Source: JAFGLZ01 sp964622545 (GTDB taxonomy: Bacteria; Planctomycetota; Phycisphaerae; UBA1845; JAFGLZ01). From it: 64,000 nucleotides of DNA. The notes under the pieces were generated by a model. The model did not search any database. It saw only the letters and a program-made list of their open reading frames with translations, and had not been told where the DNA came from. The DNA lies in contig CAZUQM010000036.1 in the NCBI GenBank assembly GCA_964622545.1, forward strand, positions 9,503 through 73,502. The letters run 5' to 3'. A program made the position numbers and the translations under genes. Shown here one piece after another: positions 51,296 to 59,335 of this stretch (the stretch's first letter is position 1; each line of letters begins with the position of its first letter).

Positions 51296-52738
51296 TCATT
51301 GGGATTCTTTCGGCTTGCCCTCGCAGACGACCCGGAAACCCACGTCGATGCTGTCCGAGTACCACCAGATGCTCTTGGGGATCTGGGGATCCGTCCGGAC
51401 CCAGTCGTCGTGGCGCGTGTAATCCCGCGCCGCGGAACGCAGCTCGGACAACCCGGTGAGGAACGACCCGCCACGGATGACGTGCTCCTCGCCCGTCTTC
51501 GGGCCGCGAGGGTCGACGATCGGTGGGCTCTCGGGATAGCCGGCGTAGGTCTTCTCGTCGTACCAGTCGAGGCAGAACTCGCACACGTTGCCCGCCATGT
51601 TGAGCAGGCCGAAGGGGTTCGGCACCGCCTCGGAGGGCGTGTGGGTCTTCTCGTCGCTGTTCTCGTTATAGAAGGCGTAGCGCTTGGTGCTCAGCTCGGC
51701 CGGATCGAAGAAGTAAGGTCCCTTCGTGCCGCCGCGGCAGGCGTACTCCCACTCGGCCTCGGTGGGGAGCCGGTAGGTCTTGCCCGTCACGCGGCTCAAC
51801 CAGTCGCAGTAGGTCATGGCCGAGTGGTGGCTCATGGTGATGGCCGGCCTCTTGCCCCTGCCCCAGCCCTGCCCCGGGTTACCCCAAGGCGGCGTGGGAC
51901 CGGTCACGGCATCGACCTTCTTCATGGCTTCCGTGTCCGACGACCTGCCCTCACTCTTGGTCGCGGCATAGAAGGCCTCGTACTCGTCCCACGTGACCTC
52001 GGTCTTGCCGATCCAGTAGGGAGAGAGCTTGACGGGGCGGACCGGACCCTCATCTGCCCGCCGGTTGACCTCCGATTCCGGGCTGCCCATGAGGAACGTC
52101 CCGCCGGGGATGGCGACCATCTCGAACTCCACGTCCGTGCCGGGGATCCGCTCGGTGTAGTTGTCGAACTTCTCCACGGACGCGGACTCGACGAAGACCT
52201 CCTGCTCGGGCTCGGCCTGACGGCCGAACTGGTCGCCCTCATGGAAGTGGCCCGTGTGCAGATGGCACGAGATGCAGGGCTTGGCGGCGGGGTCCTTCTC
52301 GTACTGCTTATGGTTGGTGACGCCCCGCTCCGAGAGCTCAGGCGGGAACAGATCATGGTGACACTTAAGGCATCCGGACTCAAAAGTGTGCGTCAGGGCG
52401 TGATCGAGCTTCGATTTCTCCTCCCAGTCGATCGATTCGACGTCGCCGAAAAACTTGACGAAGGTGTCCCTGACGCCGAACTTGGTCTTGTAGTAGAGGT
52501 AGGCGACCCCGCCGGGCGGGAGGTGGCAATCCACACAGTGGGTGATCGTACCACTCGGGTTCTTGTAGTGCGCCGAGAGCTTCCACGATTCCGTCGAGTG
52601 CGGGTGTACGTGGCAGGCCTCGCAGAAGGTGTCCGTCGAGGTGTACTCGACGGCCTCGCGCGCGCCGATCGTACCGACCACTCCGACTACGATACCGATG
52701 AAAAGCTTCGTCCCCAGCGGCTTGAATAGTCTTTTCAT
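51296..52738 (-). CDS. tetrahaem NapC/NirT-type cytochrome fused to a SUMF1-like domain
   Basis: 480 residues. A membrane helix (about 11-27) is followed by a NapC/NrfH-like region with four CxxCH haem motifs at C39/C42, C68/C71, C123/C126 and C155/C158. A linker (about 165-200) leads to a formylglycine-generating-enzyme-like (SUMF1) domain with MVAIPGGTFLMGSPESEVN, YRLPTEAEWEYACRGG, NMAGNVCEFCLDWY and VIRGGSFLTG. In true FGE two cysteines follow the RGGSW-type motif; here that stretch reads SFLTGLSELRSAARD with none, so it is not an active FGE. The protein probably passes quinol electrons to a periplasmic partner while the SUMF1 part binds something. ApbE lies 84 bp upstream on the same strand. 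Confidence 0.85.
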   Translation of the reverse strand: MKRLFKPLGTKLFIGIVVGVVGTIGAREAVEYTSTDTFCEACHVHPHSTESWKLSAHYKNPSGTITHCVDCHLPPGGVAYLYYKTKFGVRDTFVKFFGDVESIDWEEKSKLDHALTHTFESGCLKCHHDLFPPELSERGVTNHKQYEKDPAAKPCISCHLHTGHFHEGDQFGRQAEPEQEVFVESASVEKFDNYTERIPGTDVEFEMVAIPGGTFLMGSPESEVNRRADEGPVRPVKLSPYWIGKTEVTWDEYEAFYAATKSEGRSSDTEAMKKVDAVTGPTPPWGNPGQGWGRGKRPAITMSHHSAMTYCDWLSRVTGKTYRLPTEAEWEYACRGGTKGPYFFDPAELSTKRYAFYNENSDEKTHTPSEAVPNPFGLLNMAGNVCEFCLDWYDEKTYAGYPESPPIVDPRGPKTGEEHVIRGGSFLTGLSELRSAARDYTRHDDWVRTDPQIPKSIWWYSDSIDVGFRVVCEGKPKESQ

Positions 52739-52822
52739 AGACCCGGTATTGTACGCCGAACGCGGCGTCCCGTTAAGTGCCCTCAGCGATTTTACAAGTT
52801 CAGACGACAGCGCCTGATCCGC

Positions 52823-53893
52823 CTAGCCTCCGGGCGCGGCCCGGGGGCTTGGGCCCTCGATGAGGTCCGGAAAGCCCTCCGACCGATGCAACAAGACCTC
52901 ACCCCCCTGCTCGCGGACCATGAGCAGGCATTCCACACCCTCGAGCGTGGCGGCCAGCTCGAGCCCCTCGGTCGGGCCGAGGACCGAAATCGCCGTGGCG
53001 AGGCTGTCGGCCGTCGACGCATCCGGCGCGATTACCGTCACCGACGGCGTGGCCTCAACGGGCATGCCGGAGCGAGGATCGATGATGTGACCGTAACGCT
53101 TGCCCTCGATCTCCACGAACCGAAGGTAGTCGCCGCTGGTGCAGACGGCGGCCGGCCCGATCTCCAGCACGCCGGCGTGAGGCGAGCCGGCCGGCGCCCG
53201 CACCGCGATCCGCCACGGACGGCCGCCGGGCTTGGCGCCGAAACACCGGATGTCGCCGCCGACATCCACCAGCCCTCCGACGCAGCCGGCGGCCTTCATC
53301 GCCTCGATGGCCCGATCGATGGCGTAGCCCTTGGCGATGCCGCCGAGATCGACCCTCGCCAGCTCATCGGCCTTGACGGCTCCGTCGTCGAGCAACTCCA
53401 GCACGGTCCAGCCCGAGGCGGCCCGGGCCGCGGCGAGTTCCTCCCGCTTCGGCAGCCTGCCCTCGCCGGCACATCGCCTCCACAGTCGAAAGAGCGCCCC
53501 TGCCGTCACGTCGAACGCCCCGCCGGTGAGCTCGGTGAATCGCCGCGCGGCCCGAAGGACCTCGACCGTTTCAGGCGACAGGGTCACCCGTTCGCGCGCC
53601 GGTGCGTGGTTGAGTCGCCGCACCTCGGAGTCGTCGCGGTAGGCGCTCATCAAGGCTTCGACGCGACGCAGCGTCGCCTCGGCCTTGGCGAGCGCTTTCT
53701 GGGCCGCGGCCTCCTCGCCTTGGGGCACGACGACGGTCAGCGTCGAACTGGTCGCCATGACGGCGAGGGGATGCGACGTCACCGTCACGAGGGTTTCGTC
53801 GGGCCCGGTGCGGATCCAAAGGCCGGCCGCAACGACGGCCGCGACCGCCACGATCACCAGGCCGACCTTCGTGAGTCTGCGTGATTCAGGCAT
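52823..53893 (-). CDS. apbE: ApbE-type FAD:protein FMN transferase
   Basis: 356 residues from the ATG at 53893; no good ribosome site, but the longer frame to 54061 is arginine-rich and not family-like. A membrane anchor at about 8-28. The ApbE domain shows MSAYRDDSEVRRLN, FDVTAGALFRLW, RVDLGGIAKGYAID and GLVDVGGDI, then GHIIDPRSGMP near the C-terminus with the catalytic region, and the metal-ligand segment DASTADSLATAI. It attaches FMN covalently to Thr/Ser in flavoproteins of Rnf, Nqr and fumarate-reductase type. No target protein is encoded here. It follows the mesaconase beta gene by 44 bp. Confidence 0.93.
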   Translation of the reverse strand: MPESRRLTKVGLVIVAVAAVVAAGLWIRTGPDETLVTVTSHPLAVMATSSTLTVVVPQGEEAAAQKALAKAEATLRRVEALMSAYRDDSEVRRLNHAPARERVTLSPETVEVLRAARRFTELTGGAFDVTAGALFRLWRRCAGEGRLPKREELAAARAASGWTVLELLDDGAVKADELARVDLGGIAKGYAIDRAIEAMKAAGCVGGLVDVGGDIRCFGAKPGGRPWRIAVRAPAGSPHAGVLEIGPAAVCTSGDYLRFVEIEGKRYGHIIDPRSGMPVEATPSVTVIAPDASTADSLATAISVLGPTEGLELAATLEGVECLLMVREQGGEVLLHRSEGFPDLIEGPSPRAAPGG

Positions 53894-53937
53894 GACTACG
53901 GTATCGCAACGAGCACGTGGACCGGGCGGAGATCCGA

Positions 53938-54468
53938 TCACGACGCGTCGGCAAAGACGGTCCGCCCCTCCGCATCGACCGCGACGATCGCGGGAAAGCC
54001 GGTCACGGTCAACCTGTAGACGGCCTCCGGCCCCAGTTCGGGGTAGGCGACCAGCTCGCACCGATCGACCTTCTCGGCGTAGAGGGCGCCGCAGCCGCCG
54101 AACGCATAGAAGTACACGGCGCGGTGCTGCATGATGGCGTCTTGCACCTCGGCGCTCCTCGGGCCCTTGCCGATCATGCCCCGGAGTCCCGCGGCGAGGA
54201 GTCGGGGCGTGAAGCGATCCATGCGGGATGCGGTGGTCGGGCCGCAGGCGCCGATCGCGCGGCCGTCCGGTGTGGGCGCCGGCCCCATGTAGTAGATAAC
54301 CTGGTCCGTCAGGTCGAAGGGCAGGGCCTGCCCGGCCTCGATCGCTTCGACAAGCCTTCGGTGGGCCTGGTCGCGAGCGCTGTAGAGGACGCCGCTCAGC
54401 TCCAGCTCGCAGCCGGCGTGCAGCTCGCCGATCACCGTCTCGTCCAGCGGCAACTCGATCTGCGTCAT
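53938..54468 (-). CDS. class I fumarase/mesaconase beta subunit
   Basis: 176 residues matching the C-terminal (beta) module of class I Fe-S hydro-lyases: LHAGCELELSGVLYSARDQAHRR at the start, IYYMGPAPTPDGRAIGACGPTTASRMD in the middle and FGGCGALYAEKV near the end. It pairs with the alpha subunit 45 bp upstream. In a methylaspartate operon this split enzyme most likely hydrates mesaconate to citramalate rather than acting as housekeeping fumarase, but fumarate or tartrate dehydratase activity cannot be excluded. Confidence 0.9.
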   Translation of the reverse strand: MTQIELPLDETVIGELHAGCELELSGVLYSARDQAHRRLVEAIEAGQALPFDLTDQVIYYMGPAPTPDGRAIGACGPTTASRMDRFTPRLLAAGLRGMIGKGPRSAEVQDAIMQHRAVYFYAFGGCGALYAEKVDRCELVAYPELGPEAVYRLTVTGFPAIVAVDAEGRTVFADAS

Positions 54469-54513
54469 GAGGTGGAACCCTTCATGGGCCCGCTGCTCCG
54501 CACGGCACCGGGT

Positions 54514-55356
54514 CTAGATCTCGATCGCGGCCCGCCTGTCGGCCCAGCAATTGACGCTCACCGCCACGGGCAGCCCGGCGATGTGCGTCGGATACCTCAG
54601 CACGCTGACGCCGAGCGCGGTGGTCTTGCCGCCCAAGCCCCCGGGACCGATGCCGAGGTCGTTGACGCGCGCCAGGAGGGTCGCCTCGAGCGGGTCCGGC
54701 TGCGCCGCCCCATGGGCGTCCAACGGGAGCAGCAGGGCCTTCTTGCTCAGGAAGGCCGCATAGTCCATGGTGCCGCCGATGCCGACGCCGAGGATCACGG
54801 GGGGACAGGGCGCTCCGCCGGCGTCTCGCACGGTGTCGCACACCACGTCTCCGACCCGGTCTTCGTCGTCCGTGGGCTTGAGCATGAAGGTTCGAGAGCC
54901 GTTCTCGCTGCCGAAGCCCTTTGCCAGAAGGCCGATGCGCACCGAGGTCCCCTCGACCTCCTCGACGTAGATCACCGGGGGTAGGTTGTCGCCGGTGTTG
55001 ACGCGGTCCAGCGGATCGCTCACGACCGACCTGCGGAACGACCCTTCGTCGTAGGCCTCGGCAACGGCCCGGGAGAGCGCCGCTCGCACCGAACCCTCGA
55101 TGCGCACCTCGTGGCCCACCTCCACGAAGGCGATCACCATGCCGGTATCCTGACAGAGGGGCATCCGCCGGGCGGCGGCGACGTCGACGTTCTCGAGGAT
55201 CCTGCCGAGCACCTGTTGGGCCAGGCCGCTCTCGATCTCCCGTGCCTCCCGCAGCCGGGTGCGGACGTCGTCCGGCAGGAAGACGTTCATGTCGAGCACG
55301 GCCCGCCTGGCTCGTTCGTAGATCTCGTCGGCGTCCACGACACGCTCGTGCATCAT
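54514..55356 (-). CDS. class I fumarase/mesaconase alpha subunit
   Basis: 280 residues from the ATG at 55356 (a second ATG follows at once; GGGGCAGG lies just ahead). Three conserved cysteines suitable for a [4Fe-4S] cluster: C68 (PLCQDTGM), C184 (GAPCPPVILG) and C270 (SVNCWADRRA), the pattern of class I fumarase and L(+)-tartrate dehydratase alpha subunits. The oxygen-sensitive cluster fits an anaerobic lifestyle. It works with the beta subunit encoded next and, from context, catalyses mesaconate hydration. Confidence 0.9.
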   Translation of the reverse strand: MMHERVVDADEIYERARRAVLDMNVFLPDDVRTRLREAREIESGLAQQVLGRILENVDVAAARRMPLCQDTGMVIAFVEVGHEVRIEGSVRAALSRAVAEAYDEGSFRRSVVSDPLDRVNTGDNLPPVIYVEEVEGTSVRIGLLAKGFGSENGSRTFMLKPTDDEDRVGDVVCDTVRDAGGAPCPPVILGVGIGGTMDYAAFLSKKALLLPLDAHGAAQPDPLEATLLARVNDLGIGPGGLGGKTTALGVSVLRYPTHIAGLPVAVSVNCWADRRAAIEI

Positions 55357-55412
55357 CCTGCCCCGATAGGTCTCACCCCGGTATGGCGTCCGGTCGTGGC
55401 CGGCACCGACGG

Positions 55413-56342
55413 TCAATCGAAGAGCGGCACCAGCTCGTCCGTGCCGGCGATCTCCTCCCTACCCACGATGCCGACCAACAAGTATTCCTTGGCGATCGGG
55501 TCGTACTCGAACTGCTTCCTGATCCGGAAGTTCTCGATCTGCCCGGACGAGCGGACGTGGGTGCGCGTCCCCGTGCAGTACATGATGTACTTGCCGACGC
55601 GGATATGGTTCTCGTCGACCTGCTCGATCGGCACGTCCTGCTCGATGATGTCCAGCACCTTGCTCTCCAGCCATTCGAGGTCGAAGGCCGGCCTTTTATC
55701 GAAGCCGAGCACGAACCCGTGCTTGACGTTCGAGTGGAGGGCGGGGGGTTCGTAGTTGAAAAACTCCTGCATCACCAGCACGGTGATGTCCTCCGCCGAG
55801 TGCGCCATGAGCCGATAGCCGATGGTCTCCTCGACGACCTTCTTGATGGCCGACGGGAACGGGCCGAACACCGTGGGCCTGCAGACGATGACCTCCTCGC
55901 CGATGCCGAAGACGATCTGGGCGTTGTAGCCGAGCGTCTGGAAGATCAGGTCGAAGTGCTCGATGACCACGCGCCGGTTGTGCTCGACGGCGCGATTGAT
56001 GGCGCTCTTGATCTCGTGCCGCTGCCGGAACGCGCTCTCGTAGCGGATGTCGACATGAAAGGTGTGCCCGGAGAAGTAGTTGTCCGGCGAGAACTCGAAG
56101 AGCGGGGTCGGCTGCACGTTGATGCCGTTGTCGTCGTTGGTGAGCTCGAGCCCCGGGAAGAGTCCCTTGATGAGTATGGACTTGCCCGCGCCCTCGGCCC
56201 CGATGACGCCCACCACCAGGTCCGACGGGTAGAGGTAGCGCTGCGAGAGCTGGCCGGCGAGGGTATAGAGACGCTGGCGTCCACGCGGGGCATGGTAGTT
56301 GGCGTGGATGAGGTTCTCTCGGACGGAGCTGCCTGGTATCAC
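55413..56342 (-). CDS. P-loop protein of the glutamate-mutase operon, alanyl-tRNA-synthetase-additional-domain type
   Basis: 309 residues. Walker A GAEGAGKS at about 49-56, then LFPGLELTNDDNGINVQPTP. The C-terminal third contains SAEDITVLVMQEFFNYEPPAL and a beta-rich module (YIMYCTGTRTHVRSSGQIENF) similar to the second additional domain of alanyl-tRNA synthetase, a name I recall for proteins regularly found in clostridial methylaspartate operons. The function is unproven; a nucleotide-dependent chaperone or reactivator of the B12 mutase, in place of the missing MutL, is a reasonable guess. Confidence 0.7.
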   Translation of the reverse strand: MIPGSSVRENLIHANYHAPRGRQRLYTLAGQLSQRYLYPSDLVVGVIGAEGAGKSILIKGLFPGLELTNDDNGINVQPTPLFEFSPDNYFSGHTFHVDIRYESAFRQRHEIKSAINRAVEHNRRVVIEHFDLIFQTLGYNAQIVFGIGEEVIVCRPTVFGPFPSAIKKVVEETIGYRLMAHSAEDITVLVMQEFFNYEPPALHSNVKHGFVLGFDKRPAFDLEWLESKVLDIIEQDVPIEQVDENHIRVGKYIMYCTGTRTHVRSSGQIENFRIRKQFEYDPIAKEYLLVGIVGREEIAGTDELVPLFD

Positions 56343-56388
56343 GGTCTTGGCGATGGGTCGTCCCCTCTTCGAGCCGGGCGTTGTGTTC

Positions 56389-56703
56389 CTACAGATCCAG
56401 GGCGAGCTGCAGCAGCGGCCCGTGCTGCTGCGCGCCGTACACGTCGGTGTCTCCTGGGGCGCCGGAGGGCAACGGACGGGCCAGCGTGATCTTGACCGCG
56501 TGGGCGGGGTCGAAGTAGATCACGCGCCGGACGCGCTCGGCCTCGATGCCGTAGAGCCCCGCGATCGTGTCCCGTGTGATGGCCTCGGCGTCCTTGACCT
56601 TTCCGTAGACGGCGGGGTCCTCAAAGATGATATCCAAGGTGAGCTCGAACGGGCTCGAGTTCTTCGAACGAATCACCTTGGCCAGGTCCGTGAGCTTTCT
56701 CAT
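56389..56703 (-). CDS. DUF4387 protein
   Basis: 104 residues matching the DUF4387 pattern: MRKLTDLAKVIRSKNSSPFELTLDIIFED at the start and YFDPAHAVKITLARPLPSG near the end. The family is almost always encoded next to an AtuA/DUF1446 protein, as here (18 bp away). In some AtuA proteins the two modules are fused, which implies one functional complex. The reaction is not established. The location suggests work on mesaconate, citramalate or a CoA derivative. Confidence 0.88.
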   Translation of the reverse strand: MRKLTDLAKVIRSKNSSPFELTLDIIFEDPAVYGKVKDAEAITRDTIAGLYGIEAERVRRVIYFDPAHAVKITLARPLPSGAPGDTDVYGAQQHGPLLQLALDL

Positions 56704-56721
56704 GCGTCGGCTTGCCTTGCC

Positions 56722-58086
56722 TCAAAGCTGTTCGGTCCGCAACCGAAACAGGCTCTGGTCGCGGATCGTCATCAGGTGGAACACCGAGAACTCGTACACC
56801 GCGCCGGCCTGCATGTCCGACGGGGAGAACGGAAAGGCCAGGTTCCCCGCGGTCGACACCCGGCCGGGATAGCCGTAGTGAAGCAAGGCCGAGCGGACCA
56901 GCCCGCAGATGGCGTTAGCCTGATCCTGCGTGGACCCGAGCGCCTCGATCACGATGCCCAACTCGTGCGACCGCACGTCGGTCTCGGGTTCCAGCCGCCC
57001 CATGACACCGTCCTTGCCGTAGATGTGGAAATAGACCCGTCCCTGTATCCCCTCCTTGGCGAGCAGGTCCATGCTGTAGCGTTCCACGTGGGCGACGATG
57101 TCGGCTATGGAGGCGATCATCTTGGGATCGCGGGTCCCGGCCACCGAGACGGTTCGGTAGCCTCTCTTGGCGACCCCTTCCAGCTTGATGACGTACTCGT
57201 CGCTGGGCTCGAACCGGCTGCCGCGGACCACCACCGTCCCGTCGCCCGTCTCGGAGAAGCTCGTGTCCGACAGATTGAGGCGGCCGCCCGGCCCGAGGAG
57301 GAAGTACGGGTCCGACTTCTCATACAGCGAGTGCGCGGCGGTGGATTGCTCGGTGAAGCGGCGGTCGTCGCTCAAGGGCTCGAGCACGAAATGGTCGTCG
57401 CGGAGGATGCCCAGCACGCAATCGGACCCCGAACCCGGATCGGCCGCGATGGCCGCACATTCGAGGATCTTGCCCAGGTGGAACGCCAGCCCCTTGTCAT
57501 ACCCTTCATGCACGGGATGCGCCGCGAACACGGCCGGGTCGTACGCGCGGCCGCATAGGATCACCTCGCAGCCGGCCCGGATGGCCTCCTCGATCGGCTC
57601 GATGCCCATCTGGGCCACGATGGCCTCACACCCGTTGATCGTGTCGGCGTCCAGCGGCGGCAGCGGCGAATCGGGCGACACCCTGCCGGCCTCGACGGCA
57701 TCCAGGACCTCTTGCCGCTCCACGTCCGCGTCGATCAGCCCCATCTTGAAGCTCAGCCCCTCCTCGCGGGCGATCTCGCGGACCACGTCGGCGCACCACT
57801 CCAGATGCGGCCGGGCGCCGGCACCGCCGCAACTGCCCACCACCACGGGGATCTGGCCGGCGACGCCTGCTTCCAGGATGTAGCGGAGGTCTCGCTTGAC
57901 GGAGACCCTGTCGGTGAAGGACTTGCCCGCGCCGAGGTAATACGGCCCGGGATCGATGGAGCCGGCGTCGACCGCGATGAGATCCGGCTCCCTGGCCATG
58001 CCCCGGCGGAACGACTCCGGGGGAAACCCGTAGCCGAGGATGGCACACGGGGACAGGATGCGAAACTCCGCGGCCTCGTCAGCCAT
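56722..58086 (-). CDS. AtuA/DUF1446 family protein
   Basis: 454 residues: FRILSPCAILGYGFPPESF and VDAGSIDPGPYYLGAGKSFT at the N-terminus, VVVGSCGGAGARPHLEW near residue 80, GCEVILCGRAYDPAVFA in the middle, and LSDTSFSETGDG further on. This is the acyclic-terpene-utilisation AtuA/DUF1446 family, whose chemistry is still unclear. Terpene use is not expected in this context. It lies 1 bp from the MAL stop and 18 bp from DUF4387, in the methylaspartate operon. Confidence 0.88.
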   Translation of the reverse strand: MADEAAEFRILSPCAILGYGFPPESFRRGMAREPDLIAVDAGSIDPGPYYLGAGKSFTDRVSVKRDLRYILEAGVAGQIPVVVGSCGGAGARPHLEWCADVVREIAREEGLSFKMGLIDADVERQEVLDAVEAGRVSPDSPLPPLDADTINGCEAIVAQMGIEPIEEAIRAGCEVILCGRAYDPAVFAAHPVHEGYDKGLAFHLGKILECAAIAADPGSGSDCVLGILRDDHFVLEPLSDDRRFTEQSTAAHSLYEKSDPYFLLGPGGRLNLSDTSFSETGDGTVVVRGSRFEPSDEYVIKLEGVAKRGYRTVSVAGTRDPKMIASIADIVAHVERYSMDLLAKEGIQGRVYFHIYGKDGVMGRLEPETDVRSHELGIVIEALGSTQDQANAICGLVRSALLHYGYPGRVSTAGNLAFPFSPSDMQAGAVYEFSVFHLMTIRDQSLFRLRTEQL

Positions 58087-58087
58087 G

Positions 58088-59335
58088 CTAGGTCTCGCTT
58101 CTCGCTCGAAGGACCCGGATGACGCGCTCCATCTCGTTGTTGACGATCATGTATCCTTCGTCGAATCCCATGCCGGGCTTGGCCAGCATCCTATCCGGCC
58201 GGGCGGCCATGGCAAGATGCACGCAGGTGGTCGCCGAGATGTCCGTCTCGTTGCACGTGCCGCCCTGATAGGCCTCGAGGCCCTTCTGCTTGCAGTACAG
58301 GACGCTCTCGACGATATGGTGGATCGCTCCCAGGTCGGGCGTCTTGATCTGGATCATGTGGCAGCACTCGGCATCGGCGAAATCGACGATATCCTCTTGG
58401 GTGTTGCACCACTCGTCGGCGACGATCTTCACCCCCGATCCCTTGGCGTCGAGCAGGTCCTTGATCTCGCGCAGCTTCTCGATCTGTCGCGGCTTCTCCT
58501 CGACGTCGACCGGTCCTTCGATATAAAGGGCGTGGCCCGGGGCGCTGTCCTCCAGCGAGGCCAGGTAGTCCGCGATCCGGGCCGGATCGTCATCGAAGAT
58601 CAACCCCAGCGTGCCGTAGACATCGAAGTGCAGGTCGGGCACGTACCCGGGGCGCAATCGAACGCGTCGGATCCGCTCGGCGACCCAGCCGATGTAGTCT
58701 CGCAGCTTCTCGCCCTGCCGGCCGACCTTGTCCCTCACGCTGTTGAGCAGGCCGTGCGGAAGCACCTCGACTTCCTTGAGAATCATCTTGTCCACACCGA
58801 CGTACCGGTCGTCGCCCGTCTGGCCGAAGACGGGGACGCGCTCCGCGATCACGGGCAGATCGTACTCCTGGCAGATGATCTCCGTCTTGAGCCTCCTGAC
58901 GGCCTTGGCCTTGGCGTCCAACACGGCCTGGGTGAGCCCGTATCGCAGGGCGCGATGAAGCGGCGCGCCGTCGACCTCGAGCGCGTCGACGACCTCGCAG
59001 GCGTCCCTCACGCGATCGATCGGCATCCCCTCGAGCACCGGCCGAACGGCGTCGCGGAGCAGGGGCAGATAGGCTTCGGCCACAAAGAGCGGATCGCGTC
59101 CGCCCGCGCCCGAATACTGGACCGCGGCGCAATCGCCCAGACCGATCTCGCCGGTATCGGTCAGCAGCATGACGGAGATGCATTCGCCCGCCTGGCGGAC
59201 CGCCGTGAACCCGGCCGTGGCCGGTTGGCCCGCATAGATGAACCCGTCCTGGTCGGCGCCCGCCTTGATCGCGCGCTGATCGTCGAAGAAGAAGGAGGAC
59301 ACACCGCCACAGAAGAGGGCACGTTCGATTCTCAA
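58088..59335 (-). CDS. mal: methylaspartate ammonia-lyase
   Basis: 415 residues, the usual length. Catalytic and metal residues fall at exactly the positions I remember for the Citrobacter/Clostridium enzyme: H194 (LPHGLL) and K331 (IQIKTPDLG) as the acid/base pair, D238 (HFDVYG), E273 (YIEGPVD) and D307 (VADEWCN) as Mg ligands. It deaminates (2S,3S)-3-methylaspartate to mesaconate in the enolase-type barrel. It overlaps the glutamate mutase E stop by 4 bp, so it is translationally coupled. Confidence 0.96.
   Translation of the reverse strand: MRIERALFCGGVSSFFFDDQRAIKAGADQDGFIYAGQPATAGFTAVRQAGECISVMLLTDTGEIGLGDCAAVQYSGAGGRDPLFVAEAYLPLLRDAVRPVLEGMPIDRVRDACEVVDALEVDGAPLHRALRYGLTQAVLDAKAKAVRRLKTEIICQEYDLPVIAERVPVFGQTGDDRYVGVDKMILKEVEVLPHGLLNSVRDKVGRQGEKLRDYIGWVAERIRRVRLRPGYVPDLHFDVYGTLGLIFDDDPARIADYLASLEDSAPGHALYIEGPVDVEEKPRQIEKLREIKDLLDAKGSGVKIVADEWCNTQEDIVDFADAECCHMIQIKTPDLGAIHHIVESVLYCKQKGLEAYQGGTCNETDISATTCVHLAMAARPDRMLAKPGMGFDEGYMIVNNEMERVIRVLRARSET

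Noticed and set aside
51296..52738. SUMF1 domain considered as EgtB or as a working formylglycine-generating enzyme
   Set aside because: There is no DinB-like metal-binding half as in EgtB and no catalytic cysteine pair as in FGE; the N-terminal half is a tetrahaem cytochrome and the gene is 25 kb from egtD.
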